Assembly (NCBI GenBank): GCA_000027065.2
Contig: FN543093.2
Span: 1,740,074 to 1,804,073, forward strand
Direction: 5' to 3'
DNA from: Cronobacter turicensis z3032
GTDB taxonomy: Bacteria; Pseudomonadota; Gammaproteobacteria; Enterobacterales; Enterobacteriaceae
DNA length: 64,000 nt
Part shown: positions 10,152 through 20,047 of the stretch, in pieces
How the letters are laid out: every line of letters starts with the position of its first letter
Position numbering within the stretch: the stretch's first letter is position 1
Made by a program: the position numbers and the translations under genes
Notes under the pieces: model-generated
The model's input: the letters and a program-made list of their open reading frames with translations, nothing else
What the model was told of the DNA's origin: nothing
Database searches by the model: none

Positions 10152-11810
10152 ATGTCCAGTAGCTTAATTAACAGCGCCATGAGTGGCCTGAGTGCGGCGC
10201 AAACCGCACTGAGCACGGTGAGCAACAACATTTCAAACTATAACGTCGCAGGCTATACCCGCCAGACCACTATTCTGGGGCAGTCTAACAGCACCATGAC
10301 GCAGGGCGGCTGGGTCGGCAACGGCGTGTTTGTTTCAGGTATTCAGCGTGAATATGATGCGTTCATCACCAATCAGCTGAACGCCGCGCAAAACCAGAGC
10401 AGTGGGTTAACTACCCGCTATGAGCAGATGTCGAAAATCGACGATATGGTCTCTGGCACCACCAATAACATCTCCACCACGATGCAGGATTTCTTCAAAA
10501 GCCTGCAAACGCTGGCCAGCAACGCCGAAGATCCGGCCGCGCGTCAGACCCTGCTCGGTAAAGCAGACGGTCTGGTGAACCAGTTTAAAGTGGTGGATCA
10601 GTATCTGCGCGACCAGGATAAACAGGTCAATACGGCCGTTACCGCCAGCGTCCAGCAGATCAACAACTTCGCGACCCAGATTGCCTCGCTGAACGAACAG
10701 ATCACCCGCCTGACCGGCATGGGCGCTGGCGCATCGCCGAACGATCTGCTGGATCAGCGCGATCAGCTGGTGAGCGAACTGAATAAAATCGTCGGCGTGG
10801 ATGTCTCCGTACAGGACGGCAACACCTTTAACGTCACGATGGCGAACGGCTATAACCTGGTGCAGGGCAGCAGGGCGAGCCAGATCGCCGCCGTGCCGTC
10901 CAGCGCCGATCCGGCCCGCACCACGATTGCTTTTGTCGACAAGACCGCCGGTAACATTGAGATCCCGGAGAAACTGGTTACCAGCGGTTCACTGGGTGGC
11001 CTGTTCGCCTTCCGTAGCGAAGATTTAGACCAGGCACGCAATAACCTGGGCCAGATTGCGCTCGCTTTCGGCGATGCATTCAACAAACAGCACGAAGCAG
11101 GCTTTGACGCCAACGGCGACGCCGGTAAAGCTTTCTTCACGCTGGGCTCGCCTGCGGCTATGAGCAACGCGCGCAACACAGGCTCTGCTTCGCTGACGGC
11201 GACCATCACCGATAGCTCTGCGGTGAAAGCCAGCAACTACCAGATGGCTTACGACGGCACGAACTGGAAAGTGACGCGCCTGTCTGACAACGTCACTGTG
11301 AACGCCACGCCGACCACTGATGGTTCCGGCAACGTGACCGCGCTGGAGTTTGACGGCCTGAAGATTGGCATTACGGGTGCGGCAGCGAACAAAGATACCT
11401 TTATCGTGAAGCCGGTGAACGACGTCATTATCAGCATGGACGTGGCCGTTCACGACGAGTCTGAAATCGCGATGGCGTCGGATGCGACCTCCGGCGAGAG
11501 CGACAACCGTAACGGTAAAGCGCTGCTGGATCTGCAAAACAGCAAAGTCGTCGGCGGCAGCAAAACGTTTAACGATGCTTACGCGGCTTTTATCAGTGAA
11601 GTGGGTAACAAAACCAACACGCTGAAAAGCTCCAGCACCACCCAGACTAACGTGGTCACGCAGCTGACTAACCAGCAGCAGTCCATTTCCGGGGTTAACC
11701 TGGATGAAGAATACGGCAACCTGCAACGCTTCCAGCAGTACTACCTGGCGAACGCGCAGGTACTGCAAACCGCGTCCGCACTGTTTGACGCGCTTCTCCA
11801 GATTCGCTAA
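10152..11810 (+). CDS. flgK: FlgK, hook-filament junction protein 1
   Basis: FlgK (HAP1) replaces the FlgD cap and forms the first adaptor layer between hook and filament. The 552-residue product (E. coli 547) has the axial N terminus with VSNNISNYNVAGYTRQT and a long C-terminal helix ending LANAQVLQTASALFDALLQI. The middle part (residues ~280-480) is the variable exposed domain. AAGGAA precedes the ATG. Its secretion needs FlgN, encoded 10 kb upstream on the other strand. Confidence 0.98.
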   Translation: MSSSLINSAMSGLSAAQTALSTVSNNISNYNVAGYTRQTTILGQSNSTMTQGGWVGNGVFVSGIQREYDAFITNQLNAAQNQSSGLTTRYEQMSKIDDMVSGTTNNISTTMQDFFKSLQTLASNAEDPAARQTLLGKADGLVNQFKVVDQYLRDQDKQVNTAVTASVQQINNFATQIASLNEQITRLTGMGAGASPNDLLDQRDQLVSELNKIVGVDVSVQDGNTFNVTMANGYNLVQGSRASQIAAVPSSADPARTTIAFVDKTAGNIEIPEKLVTSGSLGGLFAFRSEDLDQARNNLGQIALAFGDAFNKQHEAGFDANGDAGKAFFTLGSPAAMSNARNTGSASLTATITDSSAVKASNYQMAYDGTNWKVTRLSDNVTVNATPTTDGSGNVTALEFDGLKIGITGAAANKDTFIVKPVNDVIISMDVAVHDESEIAMASDATSGESDNRNGKALLDLQNSKVVGGSKTFNDAYAAFISEVGNKTNTLKSSSTTQTNVVTQLTNQQQSISGVNLDEEYGNLQRFQQYYLANAQVLQTASALFDALLQIR

Positions 11811-11824
11811 CAGGGAACCGAACG

Positions 11825-12787
11825 ATGCGTATTAGTACTCAAATGATGTATCAGCAGAACATGCGGGGCATTACCGACTCGCAGAGTACCTGGCTGAAAT
11901 ACGGTGAGCAGATGTCCACCGGCAAACGTGTGAACCGTCCATCTGACGATCCGATCGCCGCCGCTCAGGCTGTGGTGCTTTCTCAGGCGCAGGCGCAGAA
12001 CGAACAGTACACTCAGGCGCGTACCTTCGCGACCCAGAAAGTGTCGCTGGAGTCGAGCGTACTGTCTCAGGTGACGAGCGTGATTACCTCCGCGCAGGAG
12101 AAAATTGTTTACGCGAACAACGGCACGCTGAGCGATACCGACCGCGCCTCGGTTGCAACCGACCTTCAGGGGATGCGCGATCAGCTGCTAAACCTGGCGA
12201 ACAGCACCGACGGTAATGGCCGCTACATTTTTGCAGGCTATAAAACCGATGCGGCGCCGTTTTCCGGCACGCCTGGCAACGTCACCTATAACGGCGGTAC
12301 GGAAAACATCACGCAGCAGGTGGATTCCGCGCGTACGATGGTTATCGGCCACACCGGTAACCTGGTGTTTGACAGCATCACCAGCAATGCCAAGCCTGAG
12401 CCGGATGGTTCGCCGAGCGAAACCAACCTGTTCAAAATGCTCGACTCCGCTATCGCTGCGCTGAAAACGCCGATGGAAGGCGCGGATGAGACGACCCAGC
12501 AGGGCCTGCTGGACGCTATCACTAAAACCTCACGTGGTCTGAGCAACTCGCTGGATAACGTCGGGACGGTGCTGGCGGAAGTCGGTACCCAGCACAAAGA
12601 GCTGGAAAACCTGGATCAGCTGGGCGCTGAGCGTACTCTGGGCCAGACGGCGCAGATGAGTAACCTGGTGGATGTGGACTGGAACTCGGCCATCTCTTCC
12701 TACGTGATGCAGCAGGCGGCGCTTCAGGCTTCTTACAAAGCGTTTAGCGATATGCAAGGTATGTCGCTGTTCCAGCTGAATAAGTAA
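11825..12787 (+). CDS. flgL: FlgL, hook-filament junction protein 3
   Basis: FlgL (HAP3) is the second adaptor layer, onto which flagellin polymerizes. The 320-residue product (E. coli 317) has the flagellin-like N terminus MRISTQMMYQQNMRGI and the STGKRVNRPSDDPIAAAQAV signature. The C-terminal helix YVMQQAALQASYKAFSDMQG pairs with it. It follows flgK by 14 bp and ends the flg cluster before a strong terminator. Confidence 0.98.
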   Translation: MRISTQMMYQQNMRGITDSQSTWLKYGEQMSTGKRVNRPSDDPIAAAQAVVLSQAQAQNEQYTQARTFATQKVSLESSVLSQVTSVITSAQEKIVYANNGTLSDTDRASVATDLQGMRDQLLNLANSTDGNGRYIFAGYKTDAAPFSGTPGNVTYNGGTENITQQVDSARTMVIGHTGNLVFDSITSNAKPEPDGSPSETNLFKMLDSAIAALKTPMEGADETTQQGLLDAITKTSRGLSNSLDNVGTVLAEVGTQHKELENLDQLGAERTLGQTAQMSNLVDVDWNSAISSYVMQQAALQASYKAFSDMQGMSLFQLNK

Positions 12788-12866
12788 CGTTGTCGATTTG
12801 AAGCATGTCATGAAACTGGGCATGCTTGATGTGCCCGCCTCACGATACTGAGGCGGGCTTTTTTTT
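12788..12866 (+). terminator. flgL 3' UTR with terminator (possible FlgO-type RNA)
   Basis: The terminator stem GCCCGCCTCA/TGAGGCGGGC (12833-12842, 12849-12858) is followed by eight T residues. Just upstream AAGCATG...CATGCTT (about 12801-12827) forms a second hairpin. In E. coli a sigma-28-dependent small RNA, FlgO, is made from the flgL 3' UTR. A two-hairpin element with a long U tail at the same place makes a counterpart possible, but I cannot verify sequence conservation. The terminator itself is clear. Confidence 0.88.
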
Positions 12867-12868
12867 GC

Positions 12869-14104
12869 CTACCGTTGCGCGGGCTGTTCTGCCGCGAAGC
12901 CTGTCGGGCGCATTTTCTGCGTCAGGCGAATCACCAGCGCCACGCCGCTTGCAAGCGTCGCCAGCGCCACCACCGCAGGCCATCCGCCAAGGGCCCAGGC
13001 TTTACTGCCGAGCAGCGAGCCCAGCGCCATGCCAATAAACACGCCGGTAAAAAGCAGGGCATTCAGACGACCGCGCGCTTTCGGCTCCAGGCTATAGACC
13101 AGCGTCTGGTGCGCCACCAGCGACGACTGTAGCCCTAAATCAAAACCGACCGCCGCGATGGCAATAAGTAATAACTGCATGGCAGGCGACAACAGGGGCA
13201 GCGCAAACATGGCGGCAAACGAGACCATCACCAGCAGACTGCCGAGCTGCGTCACACGCGCCGGGCCAAAGCGATCCGAGAGCGCGCCGGAGAGCGGGGC
13301 GGCCAGCGCGCCGGCGGCGCCTGCCAGACCAAAAGCGCCCGCAACCGCGCTACCCATGTGAAACTCTGCCGCCAGCATCACGGCAAGCATCGACCAGAAC
13401 GCGCTGAAACCTATCGACAGAAACCCTTGCGCCAGCGCCGCGCCGCGCAGTGTCGGGTAGCGTTTCCACAGGCCGCCCATGGAGTGCAGCAGGGCCGGAT
13501 AGCTCAGCGTCGCGTGGGTTTCAAAACGTGGCAGCACACGCCACAGCACCAGCCCGGTGAGCGCGATGCTGGCGGCGGCAAGCTGATACATGACTCGCCA
13601 GCCGAAGGCGGCGCTGATGACGCCGCTCACCGAGCGGGAGAGCAGAATACCGAGCAGCAGACCGGTCATCACGGTGCCGACAATTTTACCCTGCCGACCT
13701 GCGGGCGAGAGGATTGCGGCGGCAGGCACGATATCCTGCGCCATCGTCGCCATCATCCCCACCAGCAGGCTTAACACCAGCAGGCTGTGCAGCCCGCCGC
13801 TCAGGCTGTAGAGCGCCAGCATCACGGCCAGCGCCAGGCATTTCACCAGAATCAGCGTGCGGCGGTCGTGGCGGTCGCCAAGCGGCAGCAGAAACAGAAT
13901 GCCGAGCGCGTAACCTGCCTGGGTCAGCGTCGGGATAAGTCCCATGCCGTCCACACTCAGATGCAAATCGCTGCCGATAAGCGGCAGGATAGGCTGCGCA
14001 TAATAAATGGAGGCGACGCTCAGGCCCGTCGCCATGGCCAGAATCAGTATCAACAACCGGGAGAGCCCAGGGGCGGAGCGTGCGGTATCGTTATGGTTAT
14101 TCAT
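12869..14104 (-). CDS. MFS transporter, drug/metabolite exporter-like
   Basis: A 411-residue major facilitator superfamily protein with about twelve hydrophobic helices in two halves. The MFS motif-A-like loop between helices 2 and 3 reads LPLGDRHDRRTLILVK (about residues 73-88), and the second half has the corresponding GALSDRFGPARV. This fits the DHA1-type proton-coupled efflux or sugar-efflux group; the substrate cannot be read from sequence. It is divergent from a LysR regulator 114 bp away, a usual arrangement for regulator and target. The pair is not between flgL and rne in E. coli, but GC content is like the neighbours. Confidence 0.85.
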   Translation of the reverse strand: MNNHNDTARSAPGLSRLLILILAMATGLSVASIYYAQPILPLIGSDLHLSVDGMGLIPTLTQAGYALGILFLLPLGDRHDRRTLILVKCLALAVMLALYSLSGGLHSLLVLSLLVGMMATMAQDIVPAAAILSPAGRQGKIVGTVMTGLLLGILLSRSVSGVISAAFGWRVMYQLAAASIALTGLVLWRVLPRFETHATLSYPALLHSMGGLWKRYPTLRGAALAQGFLSIGFSAFWSMLAVMLAAEFHMGSAVAGAFGLAGAAGALAAPLSGALSDRFGPARVTQLGSLLVMVSFAAMFALPLLSPAMQLLLIAIAAVGFDLGLQSSLVAHQTLVYSLEPKARGRLNALLFTGVFIGMALGSLLGSKAWALGGWPAVVALATLASGVALVIRLTQKMRPTGFAAEQPAQR

Positions 14105-14181
14105 GGTGAAACCCTCGTGAGTAGTCAGTAGGGGGATTCTCCGACCGCGGCGGCTGGCGCGGTAGAGGCCGACATGATAAA

Positions 14182-14200
14182 ACGGTTATACGTGTAACGT
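14182..14200. promoter_or_regulatory. Candidate LysR operator between MFS and LysR genes
   Basis: The sequence ACGGTTATACGTGTAACGT contains an interrupted inverted repeat (GTTA-N6-TAAC) of the size LysR-type regulators bind. It lies in the divergent gap, 19 bp upstream of the LysR start. The assignment is inferred from position and symmetry only. Confidence 0.4.
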
Positions 14201-14218
14201 ATGACAAGATGAAAACAG

Positions 14219-15157
14219 ATGGGTATTGAGCGTATAGATCGTGTGGAATTGATGCATACGTTTGTGCGAATCATTGAGAGCGGTTCGCTCTCCGCCGCCG
14301 CGCAGCAGATGAATACCACGCAGGCGACCGTCAGCCGCCGCCTGAAATCGCTGGAGGATCTGCTGGGGGCGAGACTCCTGCTGCGTACCACGCATGCCAT
14401 GAAACTCACCGATGACGGCGAGCGCTGCTATCAGCACGCCCGCAGCGTACTGGCGAGCTGGCAGGCGCTGGAGGATGAGATTAAAAACGCCGAAGGGGAA
14501 CCGGTTGGCGTATTGCGCGTACGCGCGCCCCACGCGTTCGGTCAGGATCAGCTTATTGAGCCGCTCACCGCTTTTTTAAACCGCTACCCCGGCCTGTGCG
14601 TGGACTGGATGCTTAACGACAAGTCGCCGGATTTCATCGGCGAGAATATTGACTGCGCGCTGCATGTCGGCCCGGACATCGACCCGTCTGTCATTGCCGT
14701 ACAGCTCGCCGAGGTGCCGCGCATTGTGGTGGCTTCGCCTGCATTGCTGGAACGTCATGCGCCCGTGAAGGAGATTGACGATCTCGCCGCGCTGCCGTGG
14801 GTGGCGCTCAGTACGTTTTATCGACGCGAAGTAACGCTGCATCATGTGCAGCGCGGTGATCGTCAGGCCTTCACGGTAATGCCGCGTCTGAGCTCCGACA
14901 GCCTGTACGCGATACGCCGGGCGATTCTCAACGGCCTTGGCGCCGGGATGGTTTCCGCATGGGTGGTGGAGGACGATCTGCGCGAGGGGCGTCTGGTACA
15001 GCTGTTGCCGCAGTGGCAGGCGCCCGCGTTGCCGGTTTATCTGCTCTATCCCTGGGCGCGTTATTATCCGGCGCGGTTGCGTCGTTTCCTGGAGCTGATG
15101 AAAACGGTGATGCCTGAACTTGCGGGGATGCGGCAGGTGACAGCGGTGAAAAGCTAG
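14219..15157 (+). CDS. LysR-type transcriptional regulator
   Basis: A 312-residue LysR-family regulator. The N-terminal winged helix-turn-helix is clear (MHTFVRIIESGSLSAAAQQM, then TQATVSRRLKSLEDLLGARL, about residues 12-50), followed by a linker helix and a periplasmic-binding-protein-like effector domain starting near residue 90 (GVLRVRAPHAFGQDQL). It looks most like the CrgA/AaeR-like subgroup. Its divergent placement suggests that it controls the adjacent MFS gene and itself; the effector is unknown. GTG/TTG alternatives are not needed because ATG 14219 gives a full-length domain. A bidirectional terminator follows. Confidence 0.9.
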   Translation: MGIERIDRVELMHTFVRIIESGSLSAAAQQMNTTQATVSRRLKSLEDLLGARLLLRTTHAMKLTDDGERCYQHARSVLASWQALEDEIKNAEGEPVGVLRVRAPHAFGQDQLIEPLTAFLNRYPGLCVDWMLNDKSPDFIGENIDCALHVGPDIDPSVIAVQLAEVPRIVVASPALLERHAPVKEIDDLAALPWVALSTFYRREVTLHHVQRGDRQAFTVMPRLSSDSLYAIRRAILNGLGAGMVSAWVVEDDLREGRLVQLLPQWQAPALPVYLLYPWARYYPARLRRFLELMKTVMPELAGMRQVTAVKS

Positions 15158-15172
15158 CGGAAAACAGGCAAT

Positions 15173-15202
15173 AAAAAAGCCGGTCAGAGACCGGCTTTTT
15201 TT
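15173..15202. terminator. Bidirectional terminator between LysR gene and rne
   Basis: Perfect stem AGCCGGTC/GACCGGCT (15178-15185 and 15189-15196) flanked by an A-run on the left and a T-run on the right. It can therefore terminate the LysR transcript on the plus strand and rne on the minus strand. Confidence 0.9.
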
Positions 15203-15214
15203 GTGCGGGGAGGG

Positions 15215-18200
15215 TTACTCCACCGGCTGAGGACGCGTCGCAGGGGCAGAGGCCTGGTGGGTAGCGCTGTGGCCGCCCGCTGAACCTTTACCGCTGAAAT
15301 CGAACGTCGGGCGAACCCAGTCGCTGTGACGCGGCGGCTCCGGCACGTAGTCCGGCGCCGGTGCGCGGGTCATCGGCGCAGAGGCGACGCTTGCAGAAGC
15401 GACAGCCACGACCGGCGCTTTCACTTCGGTTTCCTGCGCGTTCGGCGCAACGACCGGGGCTGCTTCCGGAGTTTTCACCGGCTCATCAGCGATCGCTTCC
15501 GGCTGAGGTGCCTCTTCAGGCGCGCTTTCCGCCATCACCGCAGCGGCTTCTTCGCGCGGTGCGTCTTCGGCAACCGGCGCGTCAGCCGCAACGGCGTTCT
15601 GAGCAACCTGTTGCGCGACAGCTTCATCCTGCGGCTCGATAATCTGCGGCTGAGCGTCAACCGGCGTGGAGATAGCTTCAGGATAGGTGGTTTCCACCAC
15701 GGTCTCCTGCGGCGCGCTCTCAACGGCAGACGGCTCGACCACAACCGCGTCGGTTACCGGCGCAACCGGTGCTTCAGTCGTCTGGGTTTCAGCGACCGGC
15801 GCGGTGTTCTGCTCCAGTTGCTGCTCTTCCTGCTCCTGTACACGCGGCAGCGGGTAGCGGATCCAGACTTTACCGGACGCCATTTCCGGCGACGCGCACG
15901 CTACGGTCAGCGGCATCGGCGACTGGGTCGGGTAACGCTCGTCACGGTAGCGGCGACGGCGCTGGCCGCTGACGCGCAGGTGACGCGGAGAGCGACGAGA
16001 ACGACGCGGCATACCGGCGTTTTCGCTGCCCGTCTGGTTGTTGTCTTCCGCAGCGGCAGGTGTTTCCACATTTGCAGGCAACGCCAGCGGCGCGGCTTCT
16101 TCACGCGTTTCAGCAACCGGCGCGTCGGTGTTGCCGACGGCCGCCGCTTCAGCGGCGGATTCGATACGCACTTTCTGGCTCAGCTGGCGCGGTTTACGGC
16201 GCGGCATCACCTGAACAACGCGATCTTCCTGTTCGGTCTCTTCCACGGCGTCATCACGGTTCAGGACATTGACTTCCTGCTGTGCCTGACGTTTCTCTTC
16301 AGAGCGACGACGGTTGCGATCGCGGCGAGGGGACTGCTGCTGATCGTCACGGGATTTCGGTTTTTCCGCGACCTCTTCAGCAACCGGCGCGCGCACTTCA
16401 CGCGTTTCGGCGTTCTGCTGCTGTTTCTCGCGGCGGTTACGGCGGTTTTCTTCGCGCGCTTCGCTGTTGTCACGGTTATCGCGGTTATCGCGATTCTCAC
16501 GGGACGGACGCTCACCGCGTTCGCTGCGTTCGCCACGCTCGTTGCGGTCGCGACGGTTGTTCTGACGACGGCCGTTGCGGCGATCCTGCGGCTTATCTTC
16601 ACGATTTTTCGCAGGCTGCGGTTCCGGCTCGCTCGCGACAGGCTGCGCCTGAGGCTCGCTGGCGAACAGGCTCTTCAGCGCGCTGATGGCGCGGCTCAGG
16701 AAACCTTCTTTCGCAGGCTCTGCGGCTTTCACCGGCGCTTTCGGCGCAGCAGGTTCGGCTGCTGGCGCGCTGGTTTCCTGCGGCATCGGCGGGACATCCG
16801 GCATCACGAAGGTGGCGAGAGCCGGCTGCTCAGGACGTTTACGCTCGGCGTATTCTTCTTCTGACGGCAGCGCCATCGCTTCTTCATGCAGCTTCGGCAG
16901 CATGTAGCTCAGGGTGTGCGTCTCTTCGCCTTTGCGCACGCGCAGGACGGAGTAGTGCGGGGTTTCCATCTGATCGTTTGGCACGATCACACAGCGCACG
17001 CCGCCCTGGCGCGTTTCGATAGCGGTAATCGCTTCACGCTTCTCGTTCAGCAGGTAGGAGGCGATAGGTACCGGAACGATAGCGTGAACTTCCTGGGTGT
17101 TCTCTTTCAGCGCTTCTTCTTCAATCAGACGCAGAATGGAGAGCGACAGGGATTCGTTATCGCGAACGGTGCCGGTGCCGCTACAGCGCGGGCAGACGTG
17201 ATGGCTGGACTCGCCAAGCGATGGGCTCAGGCGCTGGCGGGACATCTCCAGCAGACCGAAGCGGGAAATATGGCTAATCTGGATGCGGGCGCGATCCTGA
17301 CGCACCGCTTCGCGCAGACGGTTTTCAACCGCGCGCTGGTGACGTACCGGGGTCATATCGATGAAGTCGATAACGATAAGACCGCCTAAATCGCGAAGAC
17401 GCAGCTGGCGGGCGATTTCATCCGCCGCTTCGAGGTTGGTGTTGAACGCCGTCTCTTCGATATCGCCGCCGCGGGTAGCGCGGGCGGAGTTGATGTCGAT
17501 GGCGGTCAGCGCCTCCGTGGTGTCGATAACAATTGAGCCGCCGGACGGCAGGCGCACTTCACGCTGGAAAGCGGACTCAATCTGAGATTCGATCTGGTAG
17601 TGGCTGAACAGCGGAATTTCACCGGTGTAGAGCTTAATTTTGCTGCTGAAATCCGGACGACCCAGCGCGGCGATGTGCTGGCGGGCCAGCTCAAGCACTT
17701 TCGGGTTATCAATCAGGATTTCGCCGATGTCCTGGCGCAGATAGTCGCGGAACGCGCGTACGATAACGTTACTTTCCTGATGGATAAGGAACGGCGCCGG
17801 ACGGTTTTCAGCGGCTTTTTGAATGGCTTCCCAGTGCTTGAGGCGGAAGCTTAAATCCCACTGCAACGCTTCGGCGGATTTGCCGACGCCCGCGGTGCGC
17901 ACGATAAGCCCCATGCCATCCGGCAGTTCCAGGCTTGAAAGCGCTTCTTTAAGCTCGGTGCGATCGTCGCCTTCGATGCGGCGAGAGATGCCGCCCGCGC
18001 GCGGGTTGTTCGGCATCAGCACAAGGTAGCTGCCCGCGAGGCTGATAAACGTCGTCAGCGCTGCGCCTTTGTTGCCACGCTCTTCTTTGTCTATCTGAAC
18101 GATGACTTCCTGGCCTTCGCGCAGGACATCTTTAATATTCGGACGACCATGAGAGGCGTAGCTGGCGGGGAAGTATTCGCGGGCGATTTCTTTTAAAGGG

Positions 18201-18403
18201 AGGAAACCGTGTCTTTCGGCGCCATAATCAACAAATGCGGCTTCGAGACTGGGTTCAATGCGGGTGATCTTGCCTTTGTAGATGTTCGCTTTTTTCTGCT
18301 CGTGTCCAGGACTTTCGATATCCAGGTCGTACAGACGTTGCCCATCCACGAGGGCGACGCGCAACTCTTCCTGCTGAGTTGCGTTGATTAGCATTCTTTT
18401 CAT
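15215..18403 (-). CDS. rne: RNase E, endoribonuclease and degradosome scaffold
   Basis: RNase E starts decay of most mRNAs and processes rRNA, tRNA and small RNAs at the inner membrane. The 1062-residue product (E. coli 1061) has an S1 domain (about residues 35-125), the 5' sensor, the DNase I-like catalytic region and the Zn-link [10 protein letters not shown] near residue 404. The C-terminal scaffold follows: the amphipathic membrane anchor [14 protein letters not shown] (about 565-580), an Arg-rich RNA-binding stretch with Asn-Arg-Asp repeats, Ala/Pro/Glu-rich spacer sequence and the PNPase-binding tail ending [10 protein letters not shown]. It is autoregulated through the long leader upstream. 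Confidence 0.98.
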   Translation of the reverse strand: MKRMLINATQQEELRVALVDGQRLYDLDIESPGHEQKKANIYKGKITRIEPSLEAAFVDYGAERHGFLPLKEIAREYFPASYASHGRPNIKDVLREGQEVIVQIDKEERGNKGAALTTFISLAGSYLVLMPNNPRAGGISRRIEGDDRTELKEALSSLELPDGMGLIVRTAGVGKSAEALQWDLSFRLKHWEAIQKAAENRPAPFLIHQESNVIVRAFRDYLRQDIGEILIDNPKVLELARQHIAALGRPDFSSKIKLYTGEIPLFSHYQIESQIESAFQREVRLPSGGSIVIDTTEALTAIDINSARATRGGDIEETAFNTNLEAADEIARQLRLRDLGGLIVIDFIDMTPVRHQRAVENRLREAVRQDRARIQISHISRFGLLEMSRQRLSPSLGESSHHVCPRCSGTGTVRDNESLSLSILRLIEEEALKENTQEVHAIVPVPIASYLLNEKREAITAIETRQGGVRCVIVPNDQMETPHYSVLRVRKGEETHTLSYMLPKLHEEAMALPSEEEYAERKRPEQPALATFVMPDVPPMPQETSAPAAEPAAPKAPVKAAEPAKEGFLSRAISALKSLFASEPQAQPVASEPEPQPAKNREDKPQDRRNGRRQNNRRDRNERGERSERGERPSRENRDNRDNRDNSEAREENRRNRREKQQQNAETREVRAPVAEEVAEKPKSRDDQQQSPRRDRNRRRSEEKRQAQQEVNVLNRDDAVEETEQEDRVVQVMPRRKPRQLSQKVRIESAAEAAAVGNTDAPVAETREEAAPLALPANVETPAAAEDNNQTGSENAGMPRRSRRSPRHLRVSGQRRRRYRDERYPTQSPMPLTVACASPEMASGKVWIRYPLPRVQEQEEQQLEQNTAPVAETQTTEAPVAPVTDAVVVEPSAVESAPQETVVETTYPEAISTPVDAQPQIIEPQDEAVAQQVAQNAVAADAPVAEDAPREEAAAVMAESAPEEAPQPEAIADEPVKTPEAAPVVAPNAQETEVKAPVVAVASASVASAPMTRAPAPDYVPEPPRHSDWVRPTFDFSGKGSAGGHSATHQASAPATRPQPVE

Positions 18404-18970
18404 CGTAACTTACTCGTTATTCTTACATTGACGACAAAGCTGCGGGCATGGTGACGCTGACCGGGAGTGAACCGATGGCCTCGTGACTGTTCGCGCCGCC
18501 AACCTCCCGGTTGTCGAACGCTTAAGAGGCGCAGAGTGTCGGTAGCCTGTATTTCAGGTGGAAATACAGCGCAATTATCAGAGGAATGACCGGGATTGTT
18601 TCTCCGGAAGCTTCCCTTTACCGGCCAGGCTGCAACCCGCAGCCCGCTAACTGCCTGAAAGTTCAACACGTCTTACGCCATTGCCGCGTGGAAGGACTGT
18701 CAGGCAAAACTGGTAATTCCGCAAAATTCCTTGTCTAAACAAGTCTCAACACGGAAAACAGTCGCATTATTCCATTGCTAAGCTTGATATAGCAAGCTGA
18801 CTTTTGCCCTTTATCACCGACTTACTCACAGTTTTTTAACTTCTTGTTCGTCTGCTCCGCCGAAGCGATGACAAAACGAACTCATTAGCTGTGTGAATCG
18901 ATGAGTTACTAAATATAAGCATATAAAAATGTGTGGCGCTACGGTCATCCGGTATTTAGAATCGCGCACC
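18404..18970. promoter_or_regulatory. rne leader and rne-rluC divergent promoter region
   Basis: This 567-bp gene-free interval sits between divergent rne and rluC. In E. coli the main rne transcript has a ~360-nt 5' UTR whose hairpins are bound by RNase E for feedback control. Here the minus-strand leader (18404 to about 18770) can fold several stems: a 9-bp stem CTGTATTTC/GAAATACAG (18547-18569), and ACCGGGAG/CTCCCGGT (18460-18467 with 18504-18511). A further GCTTG/CAAGC hairpin lies at about 18781-18797. The part from 18,800 to 18,970 holds the rluC promoter region; no coding signal was found in either direction. Confidence 0.6.
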
Positions 18971-19924
18971 ATGAAAACAGAGACTCCATCCGTAAAAATC
19001 GTTGCCATCTCCGCCGATCAGGCCGGGCAACGTATCGATAATTTTTTGCGCACCCAGCTCAAAGGCGTGCCGAAAAGCCTCATTTACCGCATCCTGCGCA
19101 AGGGCGAAGTACGCGTGAACAAAAAACGCATCAAGCCGGAATATAAGCTTGAGGCGGGCGATGAGGTGCGCATTCCGCCGGTTCGCGTGGCCGAACGCGA
19201 GGAAGAAGCGGTTTCTCCACATTTACAAAAGGTGGCGGCGTTAAGCGACGTTATCCTTTATGAAGATGACCATATTCTGGTGCTGAATAAACCGTCCGGC
19301 ACCGCCGTGCACGGCGGCAGCGGGCTGAGCTTCGGCGTGATCGAAGGGCTGCGCGCGCTGCGCCCGGAAGCGCGTTTCCTTGAACTGGTGCATCGTCTCG
19401 ACCGCGATACCTCCGGCGTGCTGCTGGTCGCGAAAAAACGCTCTGCGTTGCGTTCGCTGCACGAACAGCTGCGCGATAAGGGGATGCAGAAAGATTATCT
19501 GGCGCTGGTGCGTGGACAGTGGCAGTCGCACGTGAAAACCGTACAGGCGCCGCTTCTGAAGAATATTCTGCAAAGCGGCGAGCGCATCGTGCGCGTCAAT
19601 CAGGAGGGCAAACCTTCAGAGACGCGTTTCAAAGTAGAAGAGCGCTTCGCCAGTGCGACGCTGGTACGCTGTAGCCCCGTGACCGGGCGCACGCATCAGA
19701 TCCGCGTACATACACAGTTTGCCGGCCACCCGATTGCGTTCGACGATCGCTATGGCGATCGCACATTTGATGCGCAACTGGCGTCCACCGGGCTGAACCG
19801 TCTGTTCCTGCATGCGGCGGCGCTGCGTTTTGAGCATCCTGGCACCGGCGAAACGATGCGTGTTGAAGCGCCGATGGACGAAGAACTTAAGCATTGTCTG
19901 AAAGTGTTGCGCGCAGGCGGCTGA
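18971..19924 (+). CDS. rluC: RluC, 23S rRNA pseudouridine(955/2504/2580) synthase
   Basis: RluC isomerizes three uridines in 23S rRNA (955, 2504 and 2580 in E. coli numbering). The start is ATG 18971 (MKTETPSVKIVAISADQAGQ), matching the family; an upstream in-frame ATG at 18929 adds 14 residues with no similarity. The 317-residue product (E. coli 319) has an N-terminal S4 RNA-binding domain (about residues 19-80) and the RluA-type catalytic domain with HRLDRDTSGVLL, whose second Asp (about 144) is the catalytic one. It is divergent from rne and ends at a strong terminator. Confidence 0.97.
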   Translation: MKTETPSVKIVAISADQAGQRIDNFLRTQLKGVPKSLIYRILRKGEVRVNKKRIKPEYKLEAGDEVRIPPVRVAEREEEAVSPHLQKVAALSDVILYEDDHILVLNKPSGTAVHGGSGLSFGVIEGLRALRPEARFLELVHRLDRDTSGVLLVAKKRSALRSLHEQLRDKGMQKDYLALVRGQWQSHVKTVQAPLLKNILQSGERIVRVNQEGKPSETRFKVEERFASATLVRCSPVTGRTHQIRVHTQFAGHPIAFDDRYGDRTFDAQLASTGLNRLFLHAAALRFEHPGTGETMRVEAPMDEELKHCLKVLRAGG

Positions 19925-19990
19925 CAGCCTCCCGATTGTGGTAGTTCTCGGACTCCCTTCCCGCGCTGCGGTATGAAATACACTATACTA

Positions 19991-20018
19991 AACACCCGGC
20001 TTCGGCCGGGTGTTTTTT
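19991..20018 (+). terminator. Rho-independent terminator of rluC
   Basis: AACACCCGGC-TTCG-GCCGGGTGTT: a near-perfect stem with a stable UUCG tetraloop, followed by T residues (19991-20018). Confidence 0.95.
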
Positions 20019-20047
20019 TATACAATTACAACCGCATGGAGATGAAA

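Noticed and set aside
15326..16864. 512-codon frame on the plus strand opposite rne
   Set aside because: Its Arg/Phe-rich repetitive sequence comes from the reverse of the Glu/Ala/Arg repeats of the RNase E tail; no ribosome site or domain.
18400..19008. Two short minus-strand frames in the rne-rluC gap (89 and 60 codons)
   Set aside because: They lack ribosome sites, and the first lies in the structured rne leader and overlaps the rne start; more likely chance.
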